Of a stretch of 64,000 nucleotides of DNA, positions 7,165 to 15,698 are shown piece after piece. The notes under the pieces were generated by a model, which had not been told where the DNA came from, ran no database searches, and saw only the letters and a program-made list of their open reading frames with translations. A program made the translations under genes and the position numbers. How positions within the stretch are numbered: the first letter of the stretch is position 1; every line of letters starts with the position of its first letter. Source of the DNA: Rubrivivax sp. (GTDB lineage Bacteria > Pseudomonadota > Gammaproteobacteria > Burkholderiales > Burkholderiaceae_C); contig JAURZM010000040.1 of NCBI GenBank assembly GCA_030653385.1, forward strand, positions 1-64,000. The letters are read 5' to 3'.

Positions 7165-7721
7165 GCGGCCGCCAAGCGTGTTGCAGCGGCCCTCGCCGCG
7201 GTGTCCAGCACAGCCTGCTTCGGCACGGTGTACTGCACGCCGTAGCAGTTCTTGCTGCCATTGACCTGGTGGGCTCGCAGCCCCAACCACAGCGTCAATG
7301 CGTCGACGGCGTCGATCGGGTTGCCGGCATCGGCCACGCCGGGCACGAGCAGCCAAGCCTCTGCATCGCCTTTGCCCTTCTGGGCATTTGCACACAGTTC
7401 TTCGAACAGCGCGCGCTCTGGGCCGACGGCCACACTCAGTGCCCCGTCCGGCACGGTGTCGGCAATCTGGATGCGCCCATTGGCCCAGCAGAAAGCGTTG
7501 ACCTCGGGGTCGGCAGTGGCAACGAAGCGCCGGATGAAGACGTTGCCTTCTTTCACTTCGGCCACGCTGATCAGGCTGGGGCCGAACAGCTTTTCAGCCT
7601 GGCGTTGGGCCGCAAGCTCGGGGCTGTGCGTGCACGCGCTGCGCACACCGCGGATGTTGTTGGTGGAATAGCCGTCGTGCGTTTGCTTGACGTAGATGTC
7701 CTGGGTGGTTGGGGTGCTCAT
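7161..7721 (-). CDS. Unknown phage early protein
   Basis: A 186-residue soluble protein without recognisable domain motifs or membrane segments. The N-terminal third resembles small beta-rich phage proteins; the C-terminal end is Ala-rich. It starts 3 bp from the end of the previous gene and its TGA overlaps the following ATG (ATGA at 7161-7164), so it is translated as part of the leftward early operon. Confidence 0.55.
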   Translation of the reverse strand: MSTPTTQDIYVKQTHDGYSTNNIRGVRSACTHSPELAAQRQAEKLFGPSLISVAEVKEGNVFIRRFVATADPEVNAFCWANGRIQIADTVPDGALSVAVGPERALFEELCANAQKGKGDAEAWLLVPGVADAGNPIDAVDALTLWLGLRAHQVNGSKNCYGVQYTVPKQAVLDTAARAAATRLAAA

Positions 7722-8035
7722 GGGTGGGTGCCCTGGTTGAGGAAGTTGTCAGTGAAGGTCGGGTGCGAAGGTGGGTTGGCCGCGTCGGGATGCGGTGCTC
7801 TTGCGGCTGTGTCGGCCAGGCCCAGCACCATTGCGGCCAGGCTGATCTGCACATAGCAGCCGCAGGGCGCCATCAACTTGATGGCACCGGCCTGCATGTC
7901 CACCAGCAGCACGGCGCGTTCGATGCGCACGGTGGGCGCGTCCAGCGTGCCCACCACGTGCAAGCCGTCGGATGACTCGGGCAGCGCGGTGAAGAAGTTG
8001 AGCGGCAGAACGCTCTGGGGTGCGTTGCTGCTCAT
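7718..8035 (-). CDS. Unknown phage early protein
   Basis: A 105-residue protein starting at 8035, preceded by GGAG at a normal distance. The centre (~38-75) is hydrophobic (RAVLLVDMQAG, YVQISLAAMVLGLA) and the C-terminus Pro/His-rich. No family was recognised. It overlaps the next gene by 4 bp at 7718-7721 and follows the DUF3164-type gene by one base. Confidence 0.55.
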   Translation of the reverse strand: MSSNAPQSVLPLNFFTALPESSDGLHVVGTLDAPTVRIERAVLLVDMQAGAIKLMAPCGCYVQISLAAMVLGLADTAARAPHPDAANPPSHPTFTDNFLNQGTHP

Positions 8036-8036
8036 G

Positions 8037-8672
8037 TCAGGCTCCGGCAATGTCGAGCGAGATCGCGCGGTACTCGTCGCTGTCGCCGATGCGCTCATAG
8101 AAGCGCACGTAGCGCTTGGAGCCCACCACCTGCGTCGATTCGCCGATGGCCTGCATCGCGCGCTTCCACCGCTTGTCTTCGATCTCCAGGCGGCGCAGGC
8201 CCAGGATGCGGCCGGTGTTGAGCTTGCCCTCTCGGTCGGTCTGAAACGCCTGGCCGACCAGCACCTTGATTTCGGGGCGACTGCTCTCGCTCCATTCGTT
8301 GATGCACTCGTCGATCAGGGCCTTGGCGGCCTGCAGGCGTTCGTCGAAGGTGATGTTCTCCGCGGTGGCCAGCAGCACCTTGTACCGGCCGTCGAAGCTG
8401 TGCAGCGTGACGTTGCCCTTCTTGCCGCCCAGGCTGGCGCCGTACTGCGCGGCAGACAGCGCGACAAAGCCATCGGCCTGGCTGAAGACATCCGCCTTGA
8501 ACTGGGTGATCACAAGGCTCAGCTTCTTTGCCTTCTCGATGAGCTCAACGACCAGCTCATCACGCGTCAGGTCAATGGGCTTGACCATGTCGATGGGCAC
8601 CAGGCGGCCCTGGGCGTCCATCCTGTAGCCGTCGGGCACCGTGGCGCTGCGACTGTTCTTCTTCGTGCTCAT
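8037..8672 (-). CDS. DUF3164-type phage early protein
   Basis: A 211-residue protein. Family-like features are the short GYRMDAQGRLVP motif near residues 15-26, a long central segment with NVTLHSFDGRYKV and DERLQAAKALIDECI, and a C-terminal LEIEDKRWKRAMQAI...YVRFYER block. DUF3164 proteins are frequent in transposable phages, next to the transposition genes, without a proven function. The start at 8672 is preceded by AAGGAG; the frame open farther upstream encodes no conserved sequence. Confidence 0.75.
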   Translation of the reverse strand: MSTKKNSRSATVPDGYRMDAQGRLVPIDMVKPIDLTRDELVVELIEKAKKLSLVITQFKADVFSQADGFVALSAAQYGASLGGKKGNVTLHSFDGRYKVLLATAENITFDERLQAAKALIDECINEWSESSRPEIKVLVGQAFQTDREGKLNTGRILGLRRLEIEDKRWKRAMQAIGESTQVVGSKRYVRFYERIGDSDEYRAISLDIAGA

Positions 8673-8730
8673 GCGACTCCTTAAGGGTTGCAAAGTGGGA
8701 AAGTGAAGGGGCAAAGGGCGGCTGCAGCGG

Positions 8731-8946
8731 TCAGGGCGCAACGCCCTCAACCCCCGCTCCGTACAGCAGCTGGCCGTCGCGCTGCGCCTGGTGCGCCTCG
8801 CCGCGTGCAACCAGTTCGTCCAGGCTTTGCTGCACGGTTTCAGCGGGCAGCGCCACGTGGGCGGCCAGGTCGGCAAGTGGCAACCACCGGCCGGCGTTGG
8901 CCTGCAGGTGAATCAGCAGCGCGGCGGGCAGTGCGAAGGTCATCAC
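8731..8946 (-). CDS. Small winged-helix-like protein
   Basis: A 71-residue protein whose sequence reads as one helix-turn-helix/winged-helix unit: LLIHLQANAGRWLPLADLAAHVALPAETVQQSLDELVARGE resembles a MarR/GntR-type recognition fold. Two consecutive ATG codons (8946 and 8943) are possible starts; the previous gene's TGA overlaps them. A DNA-binding accessory role is inferred from the fold pattern only. Confidence 0.55.
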   Translation of the reverse strand: MMTFALPAALLIHLQANAGRWLPLADLAAHVALPAETVQQSLDELVARGEAHQAQRDGQLLYGAGVEGVAP

Positions 8947-9812
8947 GTGGTGGCCTCTTCGGTCAGGCGGGCCAGCTGGGTGCCACCCAGGCGGTCGAGC
9001 CAGCGAAACAGCGCGCGCGTGACAGTGGCCGGCAGAGAGATGGGCTCGGGGTCATCGCCCGACAGGTGGATCACCAGCAGGTTGTCGCTGTGCAGCTCGA
9101 AGCGCGGGTTCAGCGTTTGCGGCAAGGCGCGGTCGCTGTGATGCGCGGCTGAAATGAACAGCTCTCGCTCTTCCAGCTCGACGCGGGCATTCATGTCAGG
9201 CACGGGCCCGCCGGTGACGCGTTGAAGTGCAGTTGCTGCCGCGTCGCTGGCCGATGTGACCGCGCCGTGCACCACCGCACTGACTGCGTCTGCGCCAGCT
9301 GCTGCCGCTGTGCCCACGCTGCCGGCAACCAGACCACCGAGTGCAAAGACGCTGTTGGGCACGCCTCGGGGCACACCCTTGGGTGCTGCCTTGGCACGGA
9401 AGTCGGCTTCGTCGTCGCCGTCGTCCGGGTCTTCAGCGGCCGTGCCGGGCTTTCTGCGCTGAACCCAGTTCAGGCCGCTGCTGGCAGCGTTGTCCGCTTT
9501 GGTGGCCGATGGCGTTGGTGCCGCTGCTGCAGGTGCAGGTGCAGGCGCGGCCGCGTCTTCCACCTGGCCGGCACCGTGCATCCATGACTCGCCGCGCGGC
9601 AGCTTGTCGCCCAAGCGCCACATGGGCGCTTCACCACCAGGTTCAAGCGTCAAGTAGCCGCTTGAGCACATGAACTTCAGCCGGAAGTTCGCGTTCTCTT
9701 TGGCAACGCGCGATGCTGCCTGCAGGTCGATGAAGGGCACGCCGTGCGGTTGGCTGTCGCGCACCAGGCGCCACATCAGGCGTGACTCCAGCTGCATGCC
9801 GCCGCGGCTCAT
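8943..9812 (-). CDS. Unknown phage protein with Ala-rich centre
   Basis: A 289-residue protein. The N-terminus (~8-70) looks like a small winged-helix fold (LMWRLVRDSQPHGVPFIDL). Residues ~85-105 are an Ala/Pro linker, ~150-195 a Gly/Ala-rich weakly hydrophobic stretch, and the C-terminus (~245-289) a compact domain with ISLPATVTRALFRWLDRL. No family was assigned. It overlaps both neighbours by 4 bp in the early operon. Confidence 0.5.
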   Translation of the reverse strand: MSRGGMQLESRLMWRLVRDSQPHGVPFIDLQAASRVAKENANFRLKFMCSSGYLTLEPGGEAPMWRLGDKLPRGESWMHGAGQVEDAAAPAPAPAAAAPTPSATKADNAASSGLNWVQRRKPGTAAEDPDDGDDEADFRAKAAPKGVPRGVPNSVFALGGLVAGSVGTAAAAGADAVSAVVHGAVTSASDAAATALQRVTGGPVPDMNARVELEERELFISAAHHSDRALPQTLNPRFELHSDNLLVIHLSGDDPEPISLPATVTRALFRWLDRLGGTQLARLTEEATT

Positions 9813-10117
9813 GGTTGCCTCCGGTCACAGCGCTCTTTGCCTTCTTGCAGCGCGGCGTTCCACGCGGCGCGGGCGGTGTCAAGCATCTCGTGGTGGCCGG
9901 CCTTGCGGCCTTCTTCGAAGCGTTCATCCAGCGCGGCCTGGGCGCGCTCTGCCAGGCGCTGGCTCTTGGCCTTGGCGCGTTCGTCAAGCCAGTCCAGGCT
10001 GCCGTACAGCAACGCCAGGATCAGCAGGGACAGCACCACGAAGCCCAGGCCGGTGCCTTCTCTTCGTGTGCGCACAACGTGGCCGCTCTCGCGGAACAGC
10101 ATGCGGGGCATCTTCAT
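9809..10117 (-). CDS. Small single-pass membrane protein
   Basis: A 102-residue protein with one clear membrane segment (GFVVLSLLILALLYGSL, ~25-41) followed by a long charged helix (~45-95) likely to be a coiled coil. This is the general form of an inner-membrane anchored accessory protein; no family recognised. It starts 3 bp before the end of the upstream gene. Confidence 0.55.
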   Translation of the reverse strand: MKMPRMLFRESGHVVRTRREGTGLGFVVLSLLILALLYGSLDWLDERAKAKSQRLAERAQAALDERFEEGRKAGHHEMLDTARAAWNAALQEGKERCDRRQP

Positions 10118-10599
10118 GGGGCGGTTTCCTCATCAGGTGGGGTGGTGGGTGCTGGCGGTGTGGGCAGCTGACCGACCTGGTCAGCGGCTTCGTCTTTGCC
10201 TTTGCGTGGCACCACGGGCCGCTGCACGGCCGGCGCGGCGGCCGTGCGGTGGGGGCACTTGCGGCAGGCCTGCCAGTGCGCCAGGTCGCGCGGGCTGGCG
10301 GTGGGCGCGGGGCGGTGCGCGTAGTTGCGGCACTGGTCGCTGGTGATGACGCGCTCTTCGTTGTGCTGCTCGCTCAGGTGCGGGCAGGTGTAGCTGCCCA
10401 GCTGGTGCAGCACCTTGTCGGCCAGGCGCCGCGTGCTGGCCTTGCCGCTGCCGTAGAGGCCGCTGCCGTTGAGCACCTGGTACAGCAACGGTGCGCTCAC
10501 GCCCAGGCGCTGCGCCACTTCGGCCTTCACGGCCGGTGGCTTGCAGGCGGCCTGCAGCAGGCTGAACCAGCGCTCTTGCATGTAGGCGGGCTGGCTCAT
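10114..10599 (-). CDS. HTH-containing phage early protein with Cys/His-rich segment
   Basis: A 161-residue protein starting at 10599. Residues ~22-45 (VKAEVAQRLGVSAPLLYQVLNG) form a helix-turn-helix of the Cro/LacI type. Residues ~70-120 contain spaced Cys and His (YTCPH, DQCRNYAH, ACRKCPH) that could bind zinc. The tail is Pro/Thr-rich. Similar two-part proteins occur between MuB and the mid-operon genes of transposable phages, but the role is unknown. Confidence 0.6.
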   Translation of the reverse strand: MSQPAYMQERWFSLLQAACKPPAVKAEVAQRLGVSAPLLYQVLNGSGLYGSGKASTRRLADKVLHQLGSYTCPHLSEQHNEERVITSDQCRNYAHRPAPTASPRDLAHWQACRKCPHRTAAAPAVQRPVVPRKGKDEAADQVGQLPTPPAPTTPPDEETAP

Positions 10600-11231
10600 G
10601 GCTGGCCGCCTTTGGCTGACTGCTTGGCTGCGTGCTTGGGCTTGTGCCAAACGGGCGGTTGCGGGCTGTCCTTCACCAGCACGTAGCGCTTGTCGCCGTT
10701 GCTGGTGCCTTGGGCGCCCACGCGCTGCTTGCCCTCGGCCAGGGCGCCGGCGTTGGCCCAGCGGCGCAGGCATTTGCGCGCGGTGTCGCGGCGCCGCTCG
10801 AAGTCATCGGCACCTGCGTCGCACAGCGTCTCTGCGGCCTGGCGCGGGGTGATGACCTTGCGGATGCGCACCAGCTGCCACAGCCGCGTGGTGAAGGCGT
10901 TGGCAAGCACCGGGTTGGCCTTGCGGGTGGTCTTGGGGCCGCTCTTGCGCACGTGGCCCAGGCGGGTTGCATGGATTGCCGCTTCGCCATCGGGCGTGAC
11001 GGTGTAGACGTCGACACGTTCGTCGTCCACCACCGCCACGCGGTCCCGCACGAACTGCAGCGCGCACAGGCGGCTGGTGGCGTGCACACGCTGATCGGAC
11101 GTGATGTCGTTGCCCACCCAGGCCTGCAGCTGCGCGGCGGTGAACTCACCGCCGGCGCGCACGGCCTGGTCGGCCAACGCCTGCAGCACTGTGGCGGTGA
11201 CCCACGTGCGTGGAGCGGTCCCCTCGCTCAT
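10596..11231 (-). CDS. Putative DNA-binding early protein (two winged-helix-like parts)
   Basis: A 211-residue basic protein. Residues ~25-75 (FTAAQLQAWVGNDITSDQRVHATSRLCALQFV) and ~125-175 (VITPRQAAETLCDAGAD, DTARKCLRRWANAGAL) each resemble a winged-helix unit, and the C-terminus is Lys-rich. It lies immediately after MuB, overlapping by 4 bp (ATGA at 11228-11231). A role in replication or regulation is likely but not shown. Confidence 0.55.
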   Translation of the reverse strand: MSEGTAPRTWVTATVLQALADQAVRAGGEFTAAQLQAWVGNDITSDQRVHATSRLCALQFVRDRVAVVDDERVDVYTVTPDGEAAIHATRLGHVRKSGPKTTRKANPVLANAFTTRLWQLVRIRKVITPRQAAETLCDAGADDFERRRDTARKCLRRWANAGALAEGKQRVGAQGTSNGDKRYVLVKDSPQPPVWHKPKHAAKQSAKGGQP

Positions 11232-11962
11232 TGAGCAGCACCCCGACCCAGCGCTCGGCCCTTGAATTCCACGCACAGGGGCTTGCCCTTGACGTGTTCG
11301 ACGCTCACGCGCTTCCAGCCGTTGGCGGCGGCCAGCTGCTCGATGTTGGCGATGGCGTTCAGCACCAGGCGCATGCGACCGTCGCTGTCGCGCAGGATCT
11401 GCTCGACCAGGTTGGTCTCGATGCCCACCTCGGCCAGACGGTCGCACGCGGCCTGCACGTCGGCCAGCGTCAGGCGCTGCAGTTCGACCACGCGGTTCAC
11501 GCGGCTGGCGATGTGGCCGTAGCGGGCCAGCGTGTCGCCGAAGAGTTCCATGCCCACCAGGAAGCAGGCGCAGCCCGTCATGTCGGTGATGTCCCGAATG
11601 ATCTCCAGCAGCGCAGCCGTGCTGCGGATCAGGAAGTCGGCTTCATCGAAGACCAGCGGCACCATGTCCACCGCCAGGCGGCCGATGATGCGGGCCTGCA
11701 CTTCGCTGTTGCGGCCGCGCTTGTCCAGGCCCATGCAGTCGGCCAGTTCGTCAAGCAGCGCGCGCTTGGTCCAGGTTTCCTTGCAGCGCACGAAGATGGC
11801 TTTGTTGTCGACGGCCCAGCGCTCGACCAGCTCGCTCTTGCCCACGCCGTAGGGGCCCTTCAGGATGACGATGCCGGCCTCGCGCGCGCCGCGCTTCTCG
11901 ACGGCGGCCTGGGCGTCCGCCAGGCGGCGGAAGTTCTCTGTGATCACAAAGCCTTTCTTCAA
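11228..11962 (-). CDS. MuB-like transposition target-selection ATPase
   Basis: A 244-residue AAA+ ATPase. Walker A is GPYGVGKS (residues 36-43) and Walker B is PLVFDEAD (~102-109), followed by an RVNRVVEL sensor/arginine region (~150-158) and a small C-terminal helical domain. In Mu, MuB forms ATP-dependent filaments on DNA, delivers target DNA to MuA and gives target immunity. It lacks the N-terminal HTH of Mu's 312-residue MuB and is closer to short TnpB-type ATPases of D3112/BcepMu-like phages. It follows the transposase gene after a 62-bp gap. Confidence 0.9.
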   Translation of the reverse strand: MKKGFVITENFRRLADAQAAVEKRGAREAGIVILKGPYGVGKSELVERWAVDNKAIFVRCKETWTKRALLDELADCMGLDKRGRNSEVQARIIGRLAVDMVPLVFDEADFLIRSTAALLEIIRDITDMTGCACFLVGMELFGDTLARYGHIASRVNRVVELQRLTLADVQAACDRLAEVGIETNLVEQILRDSDGRMRLVLNAIANIEQLAAANGWKRVSVEHVKGKPLCVEFKGRALGRGAAQ

Positions 11963-12024
11963 GGGGTGTTCTCCTGGGGTGGTGGGTGGTGGGTGAGAAA
12001 GTCAGCCGGCTGCGGTGGGTGGCC

Positions 12025-14265
12025 TCAGCCGGCGGCGTTAAAAGCCGCTGGGTCTTCGGGCCAGCCAAGACCGCGGCTGGCGTAGAAGTCACGCAGGCCC
12101 GCGTATTCGTTGCTGGCGGCATAGGCGGCCAGCCAGGCGCCGTCTTCTGCCGTCCAGCGGCTGCGGTCGCGCATGAGCCACTCGTAGCGGCTGCTGTGGC
12201 TGTCGAAGCACAGCGGGCGGGCGTTGGGGTCGGCGGGTGCGAGCTGCTCGGTCGTGGGCTCGACTCGTTCAACGAAGGCCATGTCGTCATGGCTCTTGCG
12301 GCGGCCGCTGTTCAGGCCCTGCAGGCCAGGCACCTGGAATTCAGCAGCTGGCGCGGGCAGCGTGGGTTGCAGCTCGCGGCGGGCCAGGTCGATCTGCGCC
12401 TCGCGGCGCTTCACGGCGGCCTGCACGCGGCGGTGGCGGGCGGCGTCAAGCGCATTGGCCGGGAAGTAGGGCATGCCGTTGCTGCCGGCCTGGCGGGTTT
12501 CCAGCGCCTCGCACACGTACTGGCCGTCCAGCGTCCAGATCCACACGCGGTTGGCATCGGCCAGGTCGTAGTCGACGCGCACCTGCTGTTCGTCCACCTG
12601 CATCAGGTCGGCGTTGAAGTAGAAGCGGCTGAGGAACTGCACTTCGCCGCGCACTGCCTTGCGCACCACCGAAGGCAGCGCCAGGTTGCGGGCGTCGAAC
12701 TCGGCCAGGCGCACGATCTCGTCGGGCACCATGCGGGCCATGCGCTCTTCGGCGGGCGTGCGGCGCTTGCCCATGAAGGGGCCACTCTCGTGCTTGTGCA
12801 AGCCGCGGTGGCGGTGCTGGGCGTTGTAGTCAACGACCGCCTGAGCCACTTCGTCCAGAAACTGCTTCCAGCTGGGTATGCGCTGGTTCAGCGTGATCAC
12901 TTCGCCGGTGCTCTTGGTGCGCTCCAGCGCGCGGCGTTCCTTGTCGATGGTGCCGCGCATGTCGCGCACGCACTTGGCGTCGGCGTCGCTGCCCTGGTAG
13001 GTGGCGAACTTGCGCGCGGCGCGGATCATGTGCGTCTGCCAGCTGCGCTCGATAAGGCCGTGGCCCTGCGGGTGGCCTGGCAGGCCGGTGCGGTGGTCAA
13101 CGCCCAGGCGGGCGTACATGCCCACCACCGGGCAGTCCAGCGCCTTGGCCGTTTCGCCGCCGCCGTTGTCGCTGTACACGATGCCTGGCACGCCGTGCGC
13201 GGTGACCGCGTGCCTGAAGGCGGCAGCCACACCATGCACGTTTTCAGACAGGCTGGCAGACCAGCCAACGATGTAGCGGTCTGATGCGTCCAGCACCAGC
13301 GTGACTTCAGGCGCGAAGGGCTGGCCGTGGTCAGGGTGGCGCACCTTGGCCTTGAAGGTGTGGCCGTCCATCACCCACACGTCATTGGTGTGCAGGCCTT
13401 CAGTGAGGCGGCGCTTGAAGGGCAGCTTGGCTGCACGCTCGGCGCCGCGGTGGCGGGCCTTGATGAGCTGCACCTTGTCCACCTTGGGCAGCGCGCGGCG
13501 CACGCGGCCGTAAAGCACGGTGGCGTCGTCGAAGTGGCGGCCCAGCTCGGCCGTCACGTCGCGGCACACCTGCATCAGCACGCGCGATGAACCTGCGGGG
13601 CTGGCGTACCGCTTCAGGCACAAGGCCACGTCGTCAGCCAGGCTGGCCAGCGGCGCGGCCTGGCTGGGTGCGGGCAGCAGCGCTGCCCAGCCGCCCTTGC
13701 GGTGTTCGCCCACCCAGCGAAAGAGCGTGCGGGTGCTGATCGTCACTCCGTTCGTGCCCGGTTTGCGCGGCCGCTGGTTGGCAGTGGCGGCGGTGTCCAG
13801 CAGCTGCTGCGGCGCGAAGCCGCCGTGCAAGTCGTCGGACAGCTGCTGCACAGCCTTCGTCATGCCCAGGTGCGCCAGGCCGCGGAGGTGGGCCACCAGC
13901 AGCACCCGGGCGTCTGCGCAGGCCGAGTCGGCCTTGCTGGGCGGTGTGCGGGCCGGCTGGTGCTGCGCTACTTGCGTTGGCGCACAGACGGCCACCTGGC
14001 CGGTCAACACACTTGGGCCGGGGACGACCGTGTCCGCCACTTGCTGGGCAAGACCGTGCTGGCGCACCAGCAGCGCGCGGCGCAAGGCGGTGGGCAGCGC
14101 GGCGGTGTCGAATTCACGCCCACCGCCGCCCTGCCGCCCTTCACGAACCCGCGAAGGCACACCCAGGGCCTGCAGCTTGGCGCGGCTGCGGAATTCACTG
14201 CCGGGCCAGTCGGGCAGGCCAAGAGCGGCCAGCTCGGCGGCGGTGAGCCAGGTGGATGCGCTCAT
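12025..14265 (-). CDS. MuA-like DDE transposase
   Basis: A 746-residue transposase. Residues ~5-60 form the MuA-type N-terminal winged-helix (LTAAELAALGLPDWP). The RNase-H-like catalytic core carries Asp300 (VWVMDGH), Asp366 (YSDNGGGE) and Glu406 (HGLIERSW), spaced like MuA D269/D336/E392. A beta-barrel follows (~565-650) and the C-terminal region (~680-746) probably contacts MuB. It catalyses strand transfer for integration and replicative transposition, acting on the end repeats described at 2.5-2.8 and 47.38-47.44 kb. The start at 14265 follows the Ner-like gene by one base; a longer frame open upstream is a shadow of that gene. Confidence 0.95.
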   Translation of the reverse strand: MSASTWLTAAELAALGLPDWPGSEFRSRAKLQALGVPSRVREGRQGGGGREFDTAALPTALRRALLVRQHGLAQQVADTVVPGPSVLTGQVAVCAPTQVAQHQPARTPPSKADSACADARVLLVAHLRGLAHLGMTKAVQQLSDDLHGGFAPQQLLDTAATANQRPRKPGTNGVTISTRTLFRWVGEHRKGGWAALLPAPSQAAPLASLADDVALCLKRYASPAGSSRVLMQVCRDVTAELGRHFDDATVLYGRVRRALPKVDKVQLIKARHRGAERAAKLPFKRRLTEGLHTNDVWVMDGHTFKAKVRHPDHGQPFAPEVTLVLDASDRYIVGWSASLSENVHGVAAAFRHAVTAHGVPGIVYSDNGGGETAKALDCPVVGMYARLGVDHRTGLPGHPQGHGLIERSWQTHMIRAARKFATYQGSDADAKCVRDMRGTIDKERRALERTKSTGEVITLNQRIPSWKQFLDEVAQAVVDYNAQHRHRGLHKHESGPFMGKRRTPAEERMARMVPDEIVRLAEFDARNLALPSVVRKAVRGEVQFLSRFYFNADLMQVDEQQVRVDYDLADANRVWIWTLDGQYVCEALETRQAGSNGMPYFPANALDAARHRRVQAAVKRREAQIDLARRELQPTLPAPAAEFQVPGLQGLNSGRRKSHDDMAFVERVEPTTEQLAPADPNARPLCFDSHSSRYEWLMRDRSRWTAEDGAWLAAYAASNEYAGLRDFYASRGLGWPEDPAAFNAAG

Positions 14266-14266
14266 G

Positions 14267-14533
14267 TCAGGCCCGCGCCTTCTTGCCGCCGCGGCGCTGC
14301 GTTGTCTGCTCGGCTTCCAGCGTGGGGTAGCGGCCGGGCCAGAGCTGGCCGACGGGGATGCTGGTGACTTCGCTGACGCTGCGCGCAATGGGCGCGCTGG
14401 TCATCACGCCCTGAATGACCGCCCACACCGCGCCGGGAGAAACCTTGCCGTTGCGGCCTTGGACCTTGCCTGCAACGCTGGTCTGCGAGTGGCCAGCCTT
14501 GCGGATGTGAGCCTTGATGTCTTCTGGGTGCAT
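14267..14533 (-). CDS. ner: Ner-like DNA-binding regulator
   Basis: An 88-residue protein of the Ner/Nlp (SfsB) family. It begins HPEDIKAHIRKAGHSQTSVAG, a helix-turn-helix, and ends with IPVGQLWPGRYP, close to the family's invariant LWPxR(W/Y)P motif. In Mu, Ner represses early and repressor promoters to favour lytic growth. It is the first gene of the leftward early operon, divergent from the S24-type repressor with 68 bp between them. Confidence 0.85.
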   Translation of the reverse strand: MHPEDIKAHIRKAGHSQTSVAGKVQGRNGKVSPGAVWAVIQGVMTSAPIARSVSEVTSIPVGQLWPGRYPTLEAEQTTQRRGGKKARA

Positions 14534-14548
14534 CTGCTGAGCCGTGTG

Positions 14549-14577
14549 ATTTAAGCTAGGGGTAGTCGAAATCTCAA
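14549..14577 (-). promoter_or_regulatory. Early operon promoter
   Basis: On the minus strand TTGAGA (14577-14572) and TTAAAT (14554-14549) are spaced by exactly 17 bp, a good sigma70 promoter firing into ner-A-B. The surrounding 68-bp space is A+T-rich for this genome and has repeated GAAATC/GATTT words (14568-14587), plausible operators for Ner and the repressor. Confidence 0.6.
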
Positions 14578-14601
14578 ATTGAAATCAATACTAGACCCAC
14601 T

Positions 14602-15540
14602 TTGAAACCAACGCAAGCGGCAAAGCCCCAAAACGAGACTGCACCTGTTGCTGATGAGCACACGCTCGTCGGCCGGTTGCTGCTTGCTTACGGGGTGAAA
14701 ACCTTCCCGGAGCTGGCCGAGCGCATGGAGCTGGGCCTGTCGACGGTGAAGAACTGGCACTACCGGGACTCGGTGCGGCTGGAGCACCTGGTGCGGGCGT
14801 CAGCCGACACCAGCCGCAGCCTGGATTGGCTTGCCACCGGCGCCGAGTCTCTTTTTGGGGCCTCGGCAAGTCGAAAAATGAACCTGAGCCCCACGGCGAG
14901 TGCCGGCCCGGGTTGCAGCGTGGTGGTGGCAGAAGAGCAGGGCGCTCCGTGGCGCAAAGCCCCACCGGAAGATGACGCAAGAGGGCGTTTGCCCGGCCGC
15001 TCGCCCCGGGGGGGTGCGGACCCCCGCGCCAGTGCTTTACTTCTCGCTGCAGGCACCGGTGATGTCAGGCCCCTGGTGTTGTCACTGCATTCGCAAGTGG
15101 CCGACAGAACCTTGGACTACCACGTGATTCCGAAAGTTTTGGGAGGCGCAGCAGCCGGTCGCAGCGGGGACACACCCGTCGACCGTCTGGACTTCGATAG
15201 GGCTGGCGACTTTGCGCTGAGCCATGAGTGGCTCTATCGACACCTGCAGCACACCAGCGGCGAGCTGGCATCGGTGCAGGTGATGGGTGACAGCATGTCG
15301 CCCACGTTGCTGGACGGCGACACGATCATCATCGACCGCGGTGTGCGCGAAGTGGTGGCCGATGCGATCTACGTCATCCACATGCTTGGCACGCGCCTGG
15401 TCAAACGAATACAGCGCAAGAGTGACGGCAGCCTGATCATCATCAGCGACAACGTGGCCTATGAGCGCGAACCGGTGCCCCGCGGCCGCGCGGGCGAAAT
15501 CGAGGTGCTGGGCCGCATGGTCTGGCCGCGCGTGAGATAG
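14602..15540 (+). CDS. Phage repressor, HTH plus S24 (LexA/CI-type) peptidase
   Basis: A 312-residue lysogeny repressor. Residues ~20-60 are a helix-turn-helix (TFPELAERMELGLSTVKNW) of the Bro/CI type. Residues ~222-312 form an S24 peptidase with nucleophile Ser231 (VMGDSMSP) and general base Lys268 (RLVKRIQR); Ala185-Gly186 is a plausible self-cleavage site about 45 residues before Ser231. The middle (~95-150) is low-complexity linker. RecA-stimulated cleavage would link induction to DNA damage, unlike classical Mu repressor. The start is a TTG at 14602 with no ribosome site; an ATACTA -10-like hexamer about 10 bp ahead suggests a near-leaderless message, as for lambda cI. Confidence 0.8.
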   Translation: MKPTQAAKPQNETAPVADEHTLVGRLLLAYGVKTFPELAERMELGLSTVKNWHYRDSVRLEHLVRASADTSRSLDWLATGAESLFGASASRKMNLSPTASAGPGCSVVVAEEQGAPWRKAPPEDDARGRLPGRSPRGGADPRASALLLAAGTGDVRPLVLSLHSQVADRTLDYHVIPKVLGGAAAGRSGDTPVDRLDFDRAGDFALSHEWLYRHLQHTSGELASVQVMGDSMSPTLLDGDTIIIDRGVREVVADAIYVIHMLGTRLVKRIQRKSDGSLIIISDNVAYEREPVPRGRAGEIEVLGRMVWPRVR

Positions 15541-15649
15541 CGCGTTCAGGCATCTGGCGCAGGTGGCAAGTCCGGGGCGAAAAAGGCCCGGTGCTTGACC
15601 ACCTGCGTCACCCACGGTTAGCCTGTATCACCCACGCAAGGTGACGCCG

Positions 15650-15698
15650 GGGCGAAACGTTTCGCCCTGATGTGCAAGGGGCCCGCTCGGCACGATGC
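15650..15698 (+). promoter_or_regulatory. Late promoter module 1 (palindrome plus conserved box)
   Basis: An 18-bp perfect palindrome GGGCGAAACGTTTCGCCC (15650-15667) is followed, 19 bp later, by TCGGCACGATGC (15687-15698). The same palindrome and box at the same spacing occur at 31233-31281, and about 30 bp upstream of both palindromes are also alike (CCTG..A/T..CACGCAAG). It heads the lysis and packaging block. By analogy with Mu, the dyad is where a Mor/C-type activator would bind and the box contains the -10. The box overlaps the amidase start codon. Confidence 0.7.
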
